A DNA stretch of 64,000 nucleotides. Origin: Chelydra serpentina. Taxonomy: Eukaryota; Chordata; Testudines; Chelydridae. The stretch spans positions 21,670,501 to 21,734,500 of the forward strand of contig JBAIAC010000059.1 in assembly GCA_037349315.1 (NCBI GenBank), read 5' to 3'. The notes beneath the pieces were generated by a model, which was not told the DNA's origin, did no database searches, and was given only the letters and a program-made list of their open reading frames with translations. Shown here one piece after another: positions 58,701-64,000 of this stretch. Numbering within the stretch: the stretch's first letter is position 1; every line of letters begins with the position of its first letter. The position numbers were made by a program, and so were the translations under genes.

Positions 58701-61413
58701 CCTCCCCAGAGACTGACCTGTAAAATATGCCCACAGGAGAGAGTGTGGCTTGGATACTAAAGATCACCCATCACCCAGGCTGGTGCCCAGGGTTAGCTGC
58801 CTGCCATTAACTCTTGGCCTATTAGCAGTAAGGGAGAAGGGGCTGGACTCTATGGTGGATCCTTGTATTATTGCCCATGGGATCTACTCAATCAAGCTGC
58901 AGATGGCACTCCAAGTGGGGATTGTGTGGTCTCCTGTAGGGATTGGGTGGGAAACGTCTTACATAATCCTTGCCAAATAGGAAACAAGCCACATAGATAG
59001 ACATGGCCATTGAAACACCATCTAGGTCTTACTCTGTGGTCTCCCCTGCTTGTGAAGGTCTCCTTCTATCGTGGCGAAGTTCCAGACAATGTCCCTGAAG
59101 ATGCCACCAAGAAGAGGAAAGGGCCCGACTCCCACTGGCTGGCTACTCTGCCAATCAAACTGCCTGTGAGTTACTTGGTCACCTAAGGGGAAGCCAAACA
59201 TGGATGGGGAAACAGTTGCGTCTGTCTGCTAAGCTGAAGTCTCCCATGCTTAGCCCTGAAAACAGTGGGATGGACTACAGCCGGCGGCGGCGTCTGCAGA
59301 AACTGCATGATGGAAAATGAAGCGTTTCTTTTCCTTTGGAAAGGGGGAGTGTGTGCGCATGCAGCCATCTGAGTGTAAGGGGGAAGGCGAGAATAGCTGT
59401 GCATGTGTTTTCACGTGTATGAAGTGTGAGGGGTAGGGTGCTGGTGGGGAGATCACTTGAAGGTGACCAGGCACAATTGCACCAGCTTTCTAAAGCTCTT
59501 GTAAATGGCCATGGGCACTTTCTGTGCATCTTTCCCCACCACTGTGAGATTGCTCCCCTCTTCCCCAAGGCAGTGTGTAACTGGAAAGGTTCCCCGTCTC
59601 TCTGTAATTTATCCACCTCCCTGTCCTGTTCCATTTTGCACCGTTCTGAGCTGGCACTGATGCGATGAAGAAATGTCGCAAGTGACGGATTGTTGCTCTG
59701 AGTGACTGAGGGAGCTGAAGGAGGAGGAAGCTGGTTAGAACTGAGCACAGTTTCTGTCTTGCATATGAATACCCTGGTGATGGGTATTGTTGGGAAGGTG
59801 GATTGTCCAGTGCGTGGCAGCTCAAAGGAGTTTTGATGAAACCATTGTGTTGAAGTGTGCTGGAACGAGCCAAGGGCGCCTTAAAGGGACCTGGCTGGCC
59901 AAGCTGTGTCACGGCAAGTTTTATTTCTCTTGAGCAGGCTCGAACCAGTAAATATTGTTGTCTTTCTTTGAACATCACGGTAAGACTTACCCCAAAGTAA
60001 GTGTTGTGGACTGCGGTCCCACTTCTGGTACATGCACAGCCTCGGTTTGGGGCTTAGAGTAAGAGCTCTCTGAACGCTGAGGGACATATACTCAGGAAAC
60101 AACTGGTAATGAAAAGTGAATCTCCAAAGACAGGGCAAGGAGGGATTTCCTGCTTCAGGCTGTGATTGTGGGTGCTCTGGGACAGATTGGCAGAGATGCT
60201 GAGCACCCATAGCTCTCACTGGAGTCCGTTAACCAGTGGGTGGTCAGCACTTCGCACAGTTGGGTCCCTAGAGCCCACGTTAAATCTACTTCCCCAAAGT
60301 GCAACTAAATGACTTTGCACTGCCCCTTTAAAGGGAAATTATTCCAGCAGGAGTACTTCTGTCACTCTCTCTCTTCCATCAAACAGAAACTGAAAGCCCG
60401 CTCGGGTGAGCATTCAGAGCCCAAGAACGGCTTCTCCTTCCCTCCTCTGAACCTGGGGAATGCCGAGACCGGCTACCTGACACAAACTAATCTACTTGGC
60501 ATCGCCAGGCGCATTGGAGCCGACTGGCAAACCATTGGCTTGAACCTGGGGCTGACCTATCAGCAGATCGAACGAATAGGCTACAACCACAGGTGAGCCG
60601 TGTGTGCTGAGATCGATATGGTGGCCCCATGGACTAACACTAGGGCTGGTGGAAAAATTGGGTTTTTGACTTAAAAAAAAATGTTTTTTGTTTTTGTTTT
60701 AAATATCAAAAATCTAAAATATTTTGTCTGAAAACTGAAGTATGTCAGTTTGGAAATGCTCCTATAGTGTCTCATGGGAGTTGTAGTTTGGGTGCCTCCT
60801 ATGCCCTATCTCTATTGGCAGGGCTCCCAGGCAGGATTATGTCTCCCATCATGCACCATGGTAAGGGACTCCCATGATGCACTGCTCCATCTCGCTAAGA
60901 AGGGAGACTCTGGTGCATCCTGGGAGATGTAGTCTGACCAGGGAGTTGAGACTGTTGACAAGAATGGGAGCTTGAGGCACTGTGGCAGCATTTTTAAATC
61001 AAAATAGTTTGGTTTTCAGCCAAAAACTAAGGGTTGGGTAGTGAGAAGATAGTCCCGCTTAGATATCTTACTGTGGCAGGACGGCACTTTCTGGGGGCTG
61101 GACCCGGTCACAGGCTCAAGTAAATGCCGTGAGGGATGGTGGGTTTGTTATTTCTGTGCTGCTTGCTCTCCTCAGGGAGGACCTGGATAGTCAGATCCTG
61201 AACATGCTCTTCTCCTGGGCCCAGCAAAACTCTGAGGACCAAAACTGCGTGAAGAAGCTAATCACAGCCATGAAGGAGAGCGGCCGCCAGGACATTGCGG
61301 ACGAGATTGAAACGGTCATCGAGCTGGGAAGGCAGAAATACAGGGCATCCATCCGCCGGGTGGGCCTGGACCAGGAGAGCAGCGCTGAAGACTCTGCGAT
61401 AGCCATGGTGTAG
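37256..61413 (+). CDS. PIDD1: PIDD1 (p53-induced death-domain protein 1), complete CDS in 15 exons
   Basis: PIDD1 scaffolds the PIDDosome (with RAIDD and caspase-2) and, after nuclear entry, a NEMO/RIPK1 complex for NF-kB. The 15 exons join in phase, all GT-AG, to 892 residues (human 910). Domains seen in order: N-terminal segment 1-103; about seven leucine-rich repeats 104-290; ZU5-1 from 313; ZU5-2 from about 446; UPA about 580-735; death domain about 775-860. Both self-cleavage sites are intact: HFSWF with Ser435 and HFSWY with Ser577 (human Ser446 and Ser588), so cutting between Phe and Ser into PIDD-C and PIDD-CC is expected. The start ATG follows GCAGAAG and opens MAELPEVGE. Introns carry many transposons. 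The gene is head to head with RPLP2, as in mammals. Confidence 0.97.
38205..38310 (+). mobile_element. MIR SINE fragment in PIDD1 intron
   Basis: GTCCAGTGGTTAGGACACTG, CAGGAGATCTGGTTC and GTGACCTTAGGCAAGTATC match the MIR body in sense. Confidence 0.75.
38655..38790 (-). mobile_element. MIR SINE fragment in PIDD1 intron
   Basis: Reverse MIR: CATTTTACAGATGGAGGAAC, CAGAGAGGTGAAGTCATAC, GAACCCAGGTCTCCTGAG. Confidence 0.8.
38964..39377 (+). CDS. PIDD1: PIDD1 coding exon 2, leucine-rich repeats
   Basis: 414 bp, phase 1 at both ends. Encodes about five leucine-rich repeats: LTHLDLSFNSFSRLP, LRVLLVCHNSLVELP, LTFFSAMKNQLRDLP, LQRLDLSENALQSLP and CRELDLSGNQLMGVP. Acceptor CCCCCAG, donor GTAAGA. Confidence 0.97.
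39848..40093. mobile_element. Fold-back repeat, near-perfect inverted copies, in PIDD1 intron
   Basis: Two copies of the GGGTAGCCGTGTTAGTCTG-type repeat face each other. Arms at about 39879-39971 and 39999-40092 differ at only a few positions over some 93 bp and are separated by about 27 bp. Shared words include AGCATAAGCTTTCGTGGGTG and its inverse. Only the left arm keeps the family head. A single-arm relative is at 20735. Confidence 0.85.
40580..40783 (+). CDS. PIDD1: PIDD1 coding exon 3, last leucine-rich repeats
   Basis: 204 bp. Encodes LQQLRLHSNLLVTVP, LSRLDLQNNRLRSIP and the closing FVHLRGNPLGEPE. Acceptor AACTTGCAG, donor GTAATT. Confidence 0.96.
41543..41597 (+). CDS. PIDD1: PIDD1 coding exon 4 (linker)
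   Basis: A 55-bp exon encoding the linker DESSSGELRRVFPVPSEE between the repeats and ZU5-1. Acceptor CACTGCAG, donor GTATTT. Placed by phase (1 in, 2 out) as well as by position; the linker is poorly conserved. Confidence 0.85.
41635..41765 (+). repeat. Old dispersed repeat (GGGTGCTGTACA core)
   Basis: GTATTGCAGTAGCACCTAG, CATTGTGTTGGGTGCTGTAC and CTCTGCCCCAAATTG recur in diverged form at about 40240-40350 and, in part, 52341-52440. An ancient interspersed family; I cannot name it. Confidence 0.6.
41856..42180. mobile_element. Inverted-repeat element next to PIDD1 exon 5
   Basis: Left arm GACAAGGTGGGTGGGGTAAT and ATCTTTTATTGGACCA; right arm TGGTCCAATAAAAGAT and CTCACCCACTTTGTCTC, inverted over about 38 bp. 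It is followed by CCCAGACGGCTACCACAAC, the inverse of the GTAGCCGT head of the fold-back family. It ends about 55 bp before the exon acceptor. A related one-armed copy is at 56195. Confidence 0.8.
42236..42437 (+). CDS. PIDD1: PIDD1 coding exon 5, ZU5-1
   Basis: 202 bp, phase 2 in and 0 out. Encodes FTVTPEGCKVILACGVQF and YFPPGAATSS through VLELRPHGVEFQQ, the core of the first ZU5 domain. Acceptor CATAAG (unusual AAG with CC at -6), donor GTAAGA. Confidence 0.96.
43828..43956 (+). CDS. PIDD1: PIDD1 coding exon 6, ZU5-1
   Basis: 129 bp, in frame alone. Encodes EVQLRMPYTSPRTLRE, then REVVVRTFNGQSWSDLQTK. Acceptor CCCCTGCCAG, donor GTTAGC. Confidence 0.95.
44151..45987. mobile_element. 1.8-kb non-autonomous hAT-like element with internal minisatellite
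   Basis: Left end CAGGGGTTCTCACAACAC and right end TTTGAGAAACGTTG are inverted. GGTGGCCGCA words occur at both ends. Inside: palindromic TGATATTTGTTAATATCACT-type repeats at 44420-44600, then at about 44770-45640 degenerate units of the type GCCACGCAGCTGGAGCC with GGGTCAGCGCC. A Cry SINE is inserted at 45660. Flanks share part of an 8-bp word (TACTAGAG, ACCTAGTT). All long frames here are composition artefacts. Confidence 0.65.
45660..45842 (-). mobile_element. Cry-type tRNA-derived SINE
   Basis: On the minus strand: box A GATAGCTCAGTGGTTTGAGC, box B region GAGTTCAATCC, then GGGGCCATTTAGGGATCTGG and a CR1-type tail GTTGGACTAGATGACCTCC with ATTCTATGATTCT repeats at the end. This structure is that of the Cry family, known from cryptodiran turtles. 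It is nearly intact and so fairly young, and it sits inside the hAT-like element. Confidence 0.9.
46499..46678 (+). CDS. PIDD1: PIDD1 coding exon 7, first HFS cleavage site
   Basis: 180 bp, in frame alone. Encodes CSIPHFSWFLVVSR with the first autoproteolysis site (His433, Ser435), then the start of ZU5-2 (VPSEGTLLFSTVDPNIKV, TFPPGVTEE). Acceptor TGTAACAG. The donor is the first GT of a (GT)26 tract. Confidence 0.96.
46679..46730. repeat. (GT)26 microsatellite forming a splice donor
   Basis: Starts at the first intron base after PIDD1 coding exon 7 and runs 52 bp uninterrupted. The donor therefore reads CAG/GTGTGT rather than a GTAAGT-type site, and equal GT positions follow every two bases. 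Confidence 0.97.
47000..47480. mobile_element. Second, truncated copy of the 44151 element
   Basis: Starts GGGTTCTCCCAACAAATTTT and GGTGGCCTCAGAATGC, the left end of the element at 44151. It also has the palindromic AAAAGTGATATTTGTATG and its inverse at about 47340-47450. The minisatellite part and the right end are missing. Confidence 0.75.
47540..48460 (-). mobile_element. Possible LTR-type dispersed repeat in PIDD1 intron
   Basis: On the minus strand it begins TGATGTTATCTGATTAAAAT and has GTTGCAACCACTG and TTTGCAACAAATCTTGTAC, words I associate with a repeated turtle sequence; the region around 53100-53700 is similar in style. No coding region and no duplication seen. The class is unsure. 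Confidence 0.4.
48533..48680 (+). CDS. PIDD1: PIDD1 coding exon 8, ZU5-2
   Basis: 148 bp, phase 0 in and 1 out. Encodes VLPVTAEELAEITDDPESR, SPLLCLSQNSTVDFLRPV and KIQLPLPPGVT. Acceptor CAACTGCCAG, donor GTTAGT. Confidence 0.96.
49443..50680 (-). pseudogene. hAT transposon with decayed GTF2IRD2/ZBED-like transposase
   Basis: The minus strand codes in two frames. The upstream block (about 50600-50290) includes EVRWLSHGNVLKRFFALREE. The downstream block (50304-49690) includes SVMTQMCDSVKSFKVKLTLW and the C-terminal dimerisation region SARVMAMFGSTYICEQFFSS with MKVNKSVLRSRLTD. This is the hAT transposase family from which vertebrate GTF2IRD2 and ZBED-like genes were domesticated. The frame change near 50300 and the loss of the N-terminal zinc-finger region make it a pseudogene. 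The right-hand terminus CAGGGATCTCAAACTC is at 49443; the other end (toward 51.1 kb) is unclear. It lies antisense in a PIDD1 intron. Confidence 0.75.
51120..52008 (-). pseudogene. L1-like LINE reverse-transcriptase fragment
   Basis: The minus strand gives, in order, GYADDILLVIKNSRFIPNI with FGKFYGYRTNWDKSEAE (the YADD box and following L1 block), then FLWG-type residues near 51560, then PIIWRDWIRKGILTINILKE near 51200-51120. Stops and frameshifts break it up. The order and spacing are those of an L1-clade ORF2, not CR1. A run of 21 T at 52008-52028 abuts its upstream end. Confidence 0.7.
52029..54297. other. PIDD1 intron, repeats only
   Basis: No exon. A diverged copy of the old GCTAGGCGCTGT repeat lies at 52341-52450. 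The sequence 53100-53720 resembles turtle LTR-type repeats (AACACAGAGAAGAGAGTCG, GACTAGATAGATACATGTC). A short direct duplication GGACACATGGGCCCCC occurs near 53890-53930. Nothing else recognised. Confidence 0.4.
54298..54433 (+). CDS. PIDD1: PIDD1 coding exon 9, second HFS cleavage site
   Basis: 136 bp, phase 1 in and 2 out. Encodes LTLDRSRLHLLHGN, then WDDITSQVVLEFTHLYARF and EVTHFSW. The site is His575-Phe576-Ser577. Acceptor TTGATTTTAG, donor GTGAGC. The Trp578 codon is split across the intron. Confidence 0.97.
55154..55304 (+). CDS. PIDD1: PIDD1 coding exon 10, UPA domain
   Basis: 151 bp, phase 2 in and 0 out. Encodes YWLWYTTKTYIGGIARKVY, ERLRLYQVNFIALQRKKD and PEQVLLQCVPKHK. Acceptor TTCCCCAG, donor GTACTG. 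Confidence 0.97.
56195..56330 (+). mobile_element. One-armed copy of the inverted-repeat family at 41856
   Basis: GAAAGTAGGTGTGGTAATAT, CCTTTATTGGACCAACTTCT, then GAGCTACTCGGAG and CTTCAGGTCTGGGGAAG match the left arm and body of the element at 41856. No right arm. Confidence 0.7.
56877..57000 (+). CDS. PIDD1: PIDD1 coding exon 11, UPA domain
   Basis: 124 bp, phase 0 in and 1 out. Encodes VDPVLGKLHDRYQGPEPSD, IVELFEGEQFFAAFERG and INIDA. Acceptor CTTGGTAG, donor GTATGG. Confidence 0.96.
58192..58383. mobile_element. hAT-like element with CAGGGCCGG end in PIDD1 intron
   Basis: Left CAGGGCCGGTGCTTCC; right end CCCTAGCCCTTG. Internal GGGGGGCGGCATTTCGGC and GGCGGCAAGAAAAGCGGC words link it to the copies at 27315 and 34149. 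Target duplication is not clear. It ends 65 bp before the next exon. Confidence 0.6.
58449..58567 (+). CDS. PIDD1: PIDD1 coding exon 12, UPA domain
   Basis: 119 bp, phase 1 in and 0 out. Encodes RPDCVDGRISFIFYSHLKN, MKEIYVTAEVDRKGQAVKG. Acceptor CTCCGTTCAG, donor GTGAGT. Confidence 0.97.
59058..59165 (+). CDS. PIDD1: PIDD1 coding exon 13, UPA domain end
   Basis: 108 bp, in frame alone. Encodes VSFYRGEVPDNVPEDATKK, RKGPDSHWLATLPIKLP. Acceptor TTGTGAAG, donor GTGAGT. Confidence 0.96.
60387..60592 (+). CDS. PIDD1: PIDD1 coding exon 14, death domain first part
   Basis: 206 bp, phase 0 in and 2 out. Encodes the linker KLKARSGEHSEPKNG and FPPLNLGNAETGYLTQTNL, then IARRIGADWQTIGLNLGLT and YQQIERIGYNH, which are helices 1-3 of the death domain that binds RAIDD or RIPK1. 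Acceptor CATCAAACAG, donor GTGAGC. Confidence 0.97.
60640..61050. repeat. Dispersed repeat with AAAACC/GGTTTT ends and duplicated core
   Basis: AAATTGGGTTTTTGACTTAA at the left and TTGGTTTTCAGCCAAAAACT at the right form a loose inverted pair. Between them TCATGGGAGTTGTAGT and related TCCTGGGAGATGTAGTCTG recur. It looks like an old DNA element with internal duplications. Unclassified. Confidence 0.45.
61176..61413 (+). CDS. PIDD1: PIDD1 coding exon 15 (last), death domain end
   Basis: Phase 2 in, ends TAG at 61411-61413. Encodes EDLDSQILNMLFSWAQQN, KKLITAMKESGRQDIADEI, ETVIELGRQKYRASIRRVG, then the short tail LDQESSAEDSAIAMV. Acceptor CTCTCCTCAG. Confidence 0.97.
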
Positions 61414-62400
61414 CAGCCAGCAGAAGGAACTCTGCTTCTTACTGTGGTGACCCCACCCCTGTGCACAAGGTGGCATGGCTGCATGGAGAACTCCCAACTG
61501 ATCCACATGCCACCATCTGCCAGGGGAGCATCAGCTGGATTGTGATCATCCACTACTAACCCACCGTGCTCTGCAAAGGGTATGCTAATGTGTGACTTCT
61601 GTTAAGTCCGTACGTGCCAACTTCCCAGTGTATGGGAATGGCTGGTGAGTCCTGAGTTCAGGCCCTCTAGCTTTAGGTGTTAGGGACATGGAGAAATTCA
61701 GAGCAGTTAAATAATGGAGAACACTGCTTTTAATAACATTTCTGTAATAGATATGCATATATAACTTATGCCTAAACCTACGTTCTGCTAATGATTTGGG
61801 ATCTAAACATTCCCCACCACATCTCTTCCTTCAGCATTTCTGTAGGGACAGATTCATTTGTGTTCTGGTGTTTGATGTAAAACTTAGTGGGGGAATCCCA
61901 CTATACTAGCTTGTGCTGTGATCCTCTCAGATCTCCAAGCAAAGGTTGGGTCAGTAGTTGGATCGGGGACCTCCAGCTATCTTTTTTAGGTACCTAGATG
62001 GTCCCCATTACCATAATATCTGAGCACTTCACAGTCTTTAGCGTGGGAAATTTTAGAAACATTTTCATTTCCCCTACATTTCGTGTGAAAACATTTCTTT
62101 TTTTCCCTTCCACAAACAACCAAACACAACCAAACCACGAAAAAATTGTTTTGGGGGAAAGGAGGGGAATGTTGGTGTTTGAGTAGTTTGTTTGCTTTTT
62201 TTCGGTGGTAGAAATTTTCCAGTCTTTCCAACTTCTTGTTTTGTTCAAAAACCATTTTGCAATTTTAAAAAAAAAGTCTCAATTATTTTTTTTGCCCAAC
62301 TCTACGGCTCTGTGGGGCTGGATGTCTTTTGGATGAGACGTAAAACCTGGCAGCTCTTGACAGTAGGTTCCATTTAACTTTCTGCAATAAATTAGGAGGT
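61414..62400 (+). other. PIDD1: PIDD1 3' UTR and flank, possible poly(A) signal
   Basis: No coding exon follows the stop. The first AATAAA in sense is at 62386-62391. GATGTCTTTTGGATGAGACG near 62320 belongs to an old dispersed repeat, so the signal may be repeat-borne. The 3' end is therefore uncertain. SLC25A22, the next gene in mammals, is not reached. Confidence 0.45.
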
Positions 62401-62997
62401 TGAACCCACTGTCCTGGCCAAATGCCAGTTTGGATTCTAAGTTGCCTATTTCAAGTTTCCCAGCAGTTTCAAGTGGATACTGTATTCTTCACTTCTTCTC
62501 TTACACTGTTTGTGTGGTGGGACTCTGCAGTAGTGAGCGGCAGGTGAGGTTCAGCTCAGAGGTCACTGCACTCACTTCCGTATATAGTTTTCAAAGCACT
62601 GTGGGATGAAAAGCACACTATTCATGTGGCATTTTAAGAGCTGATCAGGTCAGCTGCAGGACAGAGCCATTGTGGGATCTGGACGGAATGGTGCTGACCT
62701 CACCTAATCTGAGTATCCTGTAAATGAGAATTTCCTATTGATGTCCCCTGCTCTCCAACCCATCTCATAATGGGCCTGAACTAAAGACAATAGGAGTCTT
62801 TCCATGGACTCTCCAAAAGTCACTGGAATCCCTCTTTTATTAAGGGTGCTCCTTAGGAGACTGACTTGAATGGCATATACTGAATCCTGGGAGCAATACT
62901 TGAAGGGATACCGTCAACTTGAAAAATCACATTTCTGTCTAAAAATCTTATACCTACTATGATCATTGCAGCTGGAAGAAATTAGCAAAAACCATGG

Positions 62998-63062
62998 TGG
63001 ATTTGATTTAAATCAAATTGATTTAAATCACTGGTCAGGAAGACTTGATTTAATCATGGTTT
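62998..63062. repeat. ATTTAAATC-rich palindromic repeat
   Basis: GATTTGATTTAAATCAAATT and GATTTAAATCACTGGTCAG: tandem and self-complementary words typical of a short dispersed element. It immediately precedes the CR1 copy. Confidence 0.5.
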
Positions 63063-63089
63063 TCTACATAAAAGTGCATTCTTATTGGT

Positions 63090-64000
63090 TGTACAGGAAT
63101 CTGTACTAGGACCAGTGCTATTCAACATATTCATAAATGATCTGGAAAAAGTGGTAAACAGTGAGATGGCAAAATTTGCAGACAATACAAAATTATTCAA
63201 GATAATTAAATCCAAAGCAGACTGCAAAGAGTTACAAAGGGATCTCACAAAACTGGGTGACTGAGCAAATTTGCATGTATCGACATTGAATTTAATCTGC
63301 CAAGTAATGCACATTGGAAAACATAATCCCAACTTCACATATAAAATGATGGGGACTAATTTAGCTGTTACCACTCAAAAAAGAGATCTTGGAGTCATTG
63401 TGGATAGTTCTCTGAAAACATCCACTCAATGTGCACCAGCAGTCAAAAAAGCTAACAAATGGTTCACCCACACCTTGAATACTGCGTGCAGTTCTGGTCA
63501 CCCCATCTCAAAAATGATGTATTAGAATTGGAAAAGGTACAGAGAAGGGCAACAAAAATAATTCGGGGTATGGAACAGCTTCTGTATGAGGAGAGATTAA
63601 AAAAACGGGGACTTTTCAGTTTAGAAAAGGGGAGACTAAGAGGGGATATGACAGAGGTCTATAAAATTATGACTGGTGTGGAGAAAACGAATAAGGAGGT
63701 GGTGTTTATCCCTTCACATAACACAAGAACCAGGGGTCACCCAAAGAAATTAATAGGGAGCAGGTTTAAAACAAACAAAAGAAAGTATTTCTTCACACAA
63801 TGCCCCATCAACCTGTGGAACTCGTTGCCAGGGGATGTTGTGAAAGCTAAAACCATAATGGGGTTCAAAAAAGAACTAGATACATTCTTGGAGGAAAGGT
63901 CCATCAATGGTTATTAGCCAAGATGGTCAGGAATGCAACCCCATGCTCTGGGGCATCCCTAGCCTCTGATTGCCAAAGGCTGGGAGTGGATGACAGGGGA
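63090..64000 (+). pseudogene. CR1 LINE ORF2 fragment, runs off right edge
   Basis: The plus strand encodes the CR1 reverse transcriptase from SVLGPVLFNIFINDLEKV, the catalytic box FADNTKLF (the usual FADDTKL with Asp to Asn), then KRDLGVIVDSSLKTS. After a frame change near 63450 it continues [49 protein letters not shown] and [17 protein letters not shown], then the 3' UTR from 63920. An in-frame stop near 63262, the frame change and the mutated box make it inactive. It is 5'-truncated, as is normal for CR1. Confidence 0.92.

Noticed and set aside
61414..64000. SLC25A22, next gene after PIDD1 in mammals
   Set aside because: No mitochondrial carrier motif is visible; the region is 3' flank plus a CR1 LINE.

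Overview
This is vertebrate genomic DNA, most likely from a cryptodiran turtle. The genes have introns with GT-AG boundaries. A tRNA-derived SINE with the head and tail of the turtle Cry family lies at about 45.66-45.84 kb. The repeat load is CR1 LINEs, hAT and PIF/Harbinger-like DNA elements, MIR SINEs and solo LTRs, as expected for a turtle or archosaur-grade reptile. The species call is inference; vertebrate is certain.

Three genes are recognised, in the order and orientation of human 11p15.5: PNPLA2 (minus), RPLP2 (minus), PIDD1 (plus). (1) PNPLA2 (adipose triglyceride lipase): only the first coding exon, 2398-2584, with the oxyanion-hole motif and the catalytic serine; the rest lies beyond the left edge. 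(2) RPLP2 (ribosomal stalk protein P2): complete, four coding exons between 14691 and 21098 plus a non-coding TOP-type first exon near 22.05-22.13 kb; predicted protein 113 aa. (3) PIDD1 (p53-induced death-domain protein): complete coding sequence in 15 exons between 37256 and 61413, all joining in frame to 892 aa, with leucine-rich repeats, two ZU5 domains, UPA and death domain, and both HFS self-cleavage sites. The three genes are functionally unrelated (lipolysis, translation, death signalling). Their adjacency is conserved synteny, not an operon.

Layout: 0-2.4 kb PNPLA2 intron 1 with a hAT element and a long (AC)n; 2.4-3.3 kb PNPLA2 exon 1 and GC-rich promoter; 3.6-4.1 kb a G/T-strand minisatellite with a 160-bp higher-order period; 4.1-14.6 kb repeats including a solo LTR; 14.65-22.2 kb RPLP2; 22.2-34 kb a gene-free stretch of nested transposons; 34.0-35.45 kb a CpG-rich block that is the best candidate for the PIDD1 promoter; 37.25-61.4 kb PIDD1, its introns swollen with transposons; 61.4-64 kb 3' flank ending in a CR1 LINE that runs off the right edge.

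I found no gene system that looks new. The points most worth a second look are a PIDD1 5' splice site that is the start of a (GT)26 tract, the higher-order minisatellite about 1 kb upstream of PNPLA2, several transposons with intact target-site duplications that may be unnamed families, a near-perfect fold-back in a PIDD1 intron, and the wide separation of the RPLP2/PIDD1 head-to-head pair.
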